Positions 14,299 through 15,617 of a stretch of 15,617 bases of DNA are shown piece by piece. The DNA comes from an uncultured Collinsella sp. (GTDB lineage: Bacteria > Actinomycetota > Coriobacteriia > Coriobacteriales > Coriobacteriaceae): positions 1 through 15,617 of the forward strand of contig CABVBR010000034.1 in NCBI GenBank assembly GCA_902496645.1. The letters run 5' to 3'. Made by a program: the position numbers and the translations under genes. Below the pieces are notes generated by a model. That model did not search any database, had not been told where the DNA came from, and saw nothing but the letters and a program-made list of their open reading frames with translations. Numbering within the stretch: position 1 is the stretch's first letter; each line of letters begins with the position of its first letter.

Positions 14299-15617
14299 CT
14301 AGCAGCCCTCCTTTGCGCAGGCGGATGCGGGGGCGGTTGGGGCGGACGCCGCGCTCCCCTGCTGGCCCTCGAGCTCCTCGCGGCGGAGCTGCGACCGGCA
14401 GATCTCGCGGTAGAGCTGGCAGCCCGCGTACAGCTCGTCGTGTGTGCCCAAGCCCGCGACCGAGCCGTGGTCGAGCACGCAGATCATATCGGCATCGCGC
14501 ACGGTCGAGACGCGCTGGCTCACGATAACGGTCGTCAGCGGCAGCCCGCCCTCGGCGGCGCCGCGCACGCTGCGCTCGCGGATGGCATGACGAAGCGCCG
14601 CATCGGTTTTAAAGTCGAGCGCCGAGGCGGAATCGTCCATGATCAAGATCTGCGGCGAGCCCACCAGAGCGCGCGCGATGGTCAAGCGCTGACGCTGTCC
14701 ACCGCTGAAGTTCTTGCCGCCCGCCTCGACCGGGGCATCCAAGCCCTGCGACTTGTTGTGCACGAACTCGCTGGCCTGCGCCATATCGAGCGCCGCCCAC
14801 AGCTCCTCGTCGGTCGCAGACTCGTCGCGCCAGGTCAGGTTGCTGCGAATCGTACCGCTCACGAGCGATGCGCGCTGCGGGACGGCCGCGACCACGTGGC
14901 GCAGCTGCTCGAGCGGCCAAGCGCGCACGTCGGTGCCCATCACACTCACGCAGCCGACGCCCGCGTCGTACAGGCGCGGGATGAGCGAGACGAGCGTCGA
15001 CTTACCACTGCCCGTACCGCCGATAATGCCGAGCGTTTTGCCCAGCGGCAGCTCCAGAGTCACGTCATCAACGGCGTTGACCGCGCCCGCGCCAAAGGAA
15101 AAGCTCGCGTGACTCAAGCTCAGCGCAGAGACCGAGGCGGCGCCCATCACAGGCGCCGCGGGCAGCGCGACCGGCTCGTTGCCGTCATCGGTGATGCTCG
15201 GCACGCAATTAAGCACCTCGTTGATACGCGACGCGCTGGCGCTTGCCTTGGTAAAGACCACAACCAGGTTGGCGACATAGACGATGGAGGTCAGGGTCTG
15301 CGTCATGTAGTTGACGAACGCCATGACCTGGCCCTGTGTGAGCTCGCCCACGTTAACCTGGATGCCACCCACCCACAGGATGGCGCACACGCCCAGGTTC
15401 ATCACCAAAAACGTGACAGGGTTAAGGATTGACGAGAGTTTGCCCACCGCGATGGCGACATGCGCCTGCTCATCGGCAGCCTGGGCAAAGCGCTCACGTT
15501 CATGCTCCTCGCGCACGAAGGCGCGAACCACGCGAGCGCCCGAAAGCCCCTCGCGGCAGATAAGCGCGATGCGGTCGAGCTTTGCCTGCAGCTGCTTGTA
15601 ATACGGAATGCAGCGCG
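14299..15617 (-). CDS. ABC exporter half-transporter, degenerate-site partner (5' end outside window)
   Basis: Partial: the frame stays open to the right edge (PYYKQLQAKLDRIALICREGLSGARVVRAF...), so the true start and the first membrane helices lie outside. About 438 residues are visible. They cover the last two helices of the membrane domain and the whole ATPase domain. Walker A is GGTGSGKST (about 15021-14995) and the signature is a good FSGGQ (about 14709-14695). Walker B reads ILIMDDSAS with aspartate in place of the catalytic glutamate, and the H-loop reads VIVSQRVST with glutamine for histidine. These changes mark the non-hydrolysing member of a heterodimeric exporter. The C-terminal extension is rich in Ala, Glu and Pro and ends in CAKEGC. 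Its TAG stop is immediately followed by the ATG of the partner gene. Confidence 0.9.
   Translation of the reverse strand, partial: RCIPYYKQLQAKLDRIALICREGLSGARVVRAFVREEHERERFAQAADEQAHVAIAVGKLSSILNPVTFLVMNLGVCAILWVGGIQVNVGELTQGQVMAFVNYMTQTLTSIVYVANLVVVFTKASASASRINEVLNCVPSITDDGNEPVALPAAPVMGAASVSALSLSHASFSFGAGAVNAVDDVTLELPLGKTLGIIGGTGSGKSTLVSLIPRLYDAGVGCVSVMGTDVRAWPLEQLRHVVAAVPQRASLVSGTIRSNLTWRDESATDEELWAALDMAQASEFVHNKSQGLDAPVEAGGKNFSGGQRQRLTIARALVGSPQILIMDDSASALDFKTDAALRHAIRERSVRGAAEGGLPLTTVIVSQRVSTVRDADMICVLDHGSVAGLGTHDELYAGCQLYREICRSQLRREELEGQQGSAASAPTAPASACAKEGC

Overview
The window looks like a piece of chromosome from a gut Coriobacteriia, most likely Collinsella or a close relative. This is an inference from G+C-rich coding sequence with AT-rich intergenic gaps, a SipW/TasA-type surface locus, an LAxTG sorting signal of the kind used by high-G+C Gram-positives, and an AAA/DUF4143 ATPase. 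No rRNA, tRNA, CRISPR array or insertion sequence is visible.

Region 1 (about 112-9060, minus strand) is a compact six-gene surface-fibre locus. In transcription order it encodes: a SipW-like signal peptidase with a Ser/His catalytic pair (8346-8903); a TasA/BsaA-like probable major matrix subunit (7586-8275); a minor SipW-type exported protein (6850-7497); a 1820-residue adhesin with a beta-helix head, a long run of InlB-type repeats and a Cna-B/pilin-like C-terminal domain (1384-6846); a second minor SipW-type protein (813-1382); and a short protein with an LAATG sorting signal (112-810). The last four genes are spaced by only 1-3 nt. A strong 13-bp hairpin separates the major-subunit gene from them. 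A candidate promoter with a palindrome in its spacer lies at 9030-9058. My reading is that the peptidase releases the fibre subunits, the giant protein makes contacts, and the LAATG protein roots the structure in the wall.

Region 2 (about 9059-9642) has no gene. It holds an AT-rich stretch with C8 and T7 tracts, then five tandem units of about 62 bp, each a hairpin built on a GGAAACCGCATCCCA-like arm. Region 3 (9645-10259) is a flavodoxin-like gene with a good terminator.

Region 4 (10260-12438) contains the only plus-strand gene, an AAA ATPase with a DUF4143 / PD-(D/E)XK-like C-terminus. It is bracketed by two 46-bp near-identical double palindromes, and a 10-bp-phased CGCGAA motif array lies about 160-290 bp upstream of the gene. 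The bracketed gene looks like a self-contained cassette. The stretch after it holds several inverted and direct repeats.

Region 5 (12439 to the right edge, minus strand) encodes a heterodimeric ABC exporter: a complete 619-residue half with a canonical Walker B glutamate, and the C-terminal part of a partner half with a degenerate site. The partner runs off the window.
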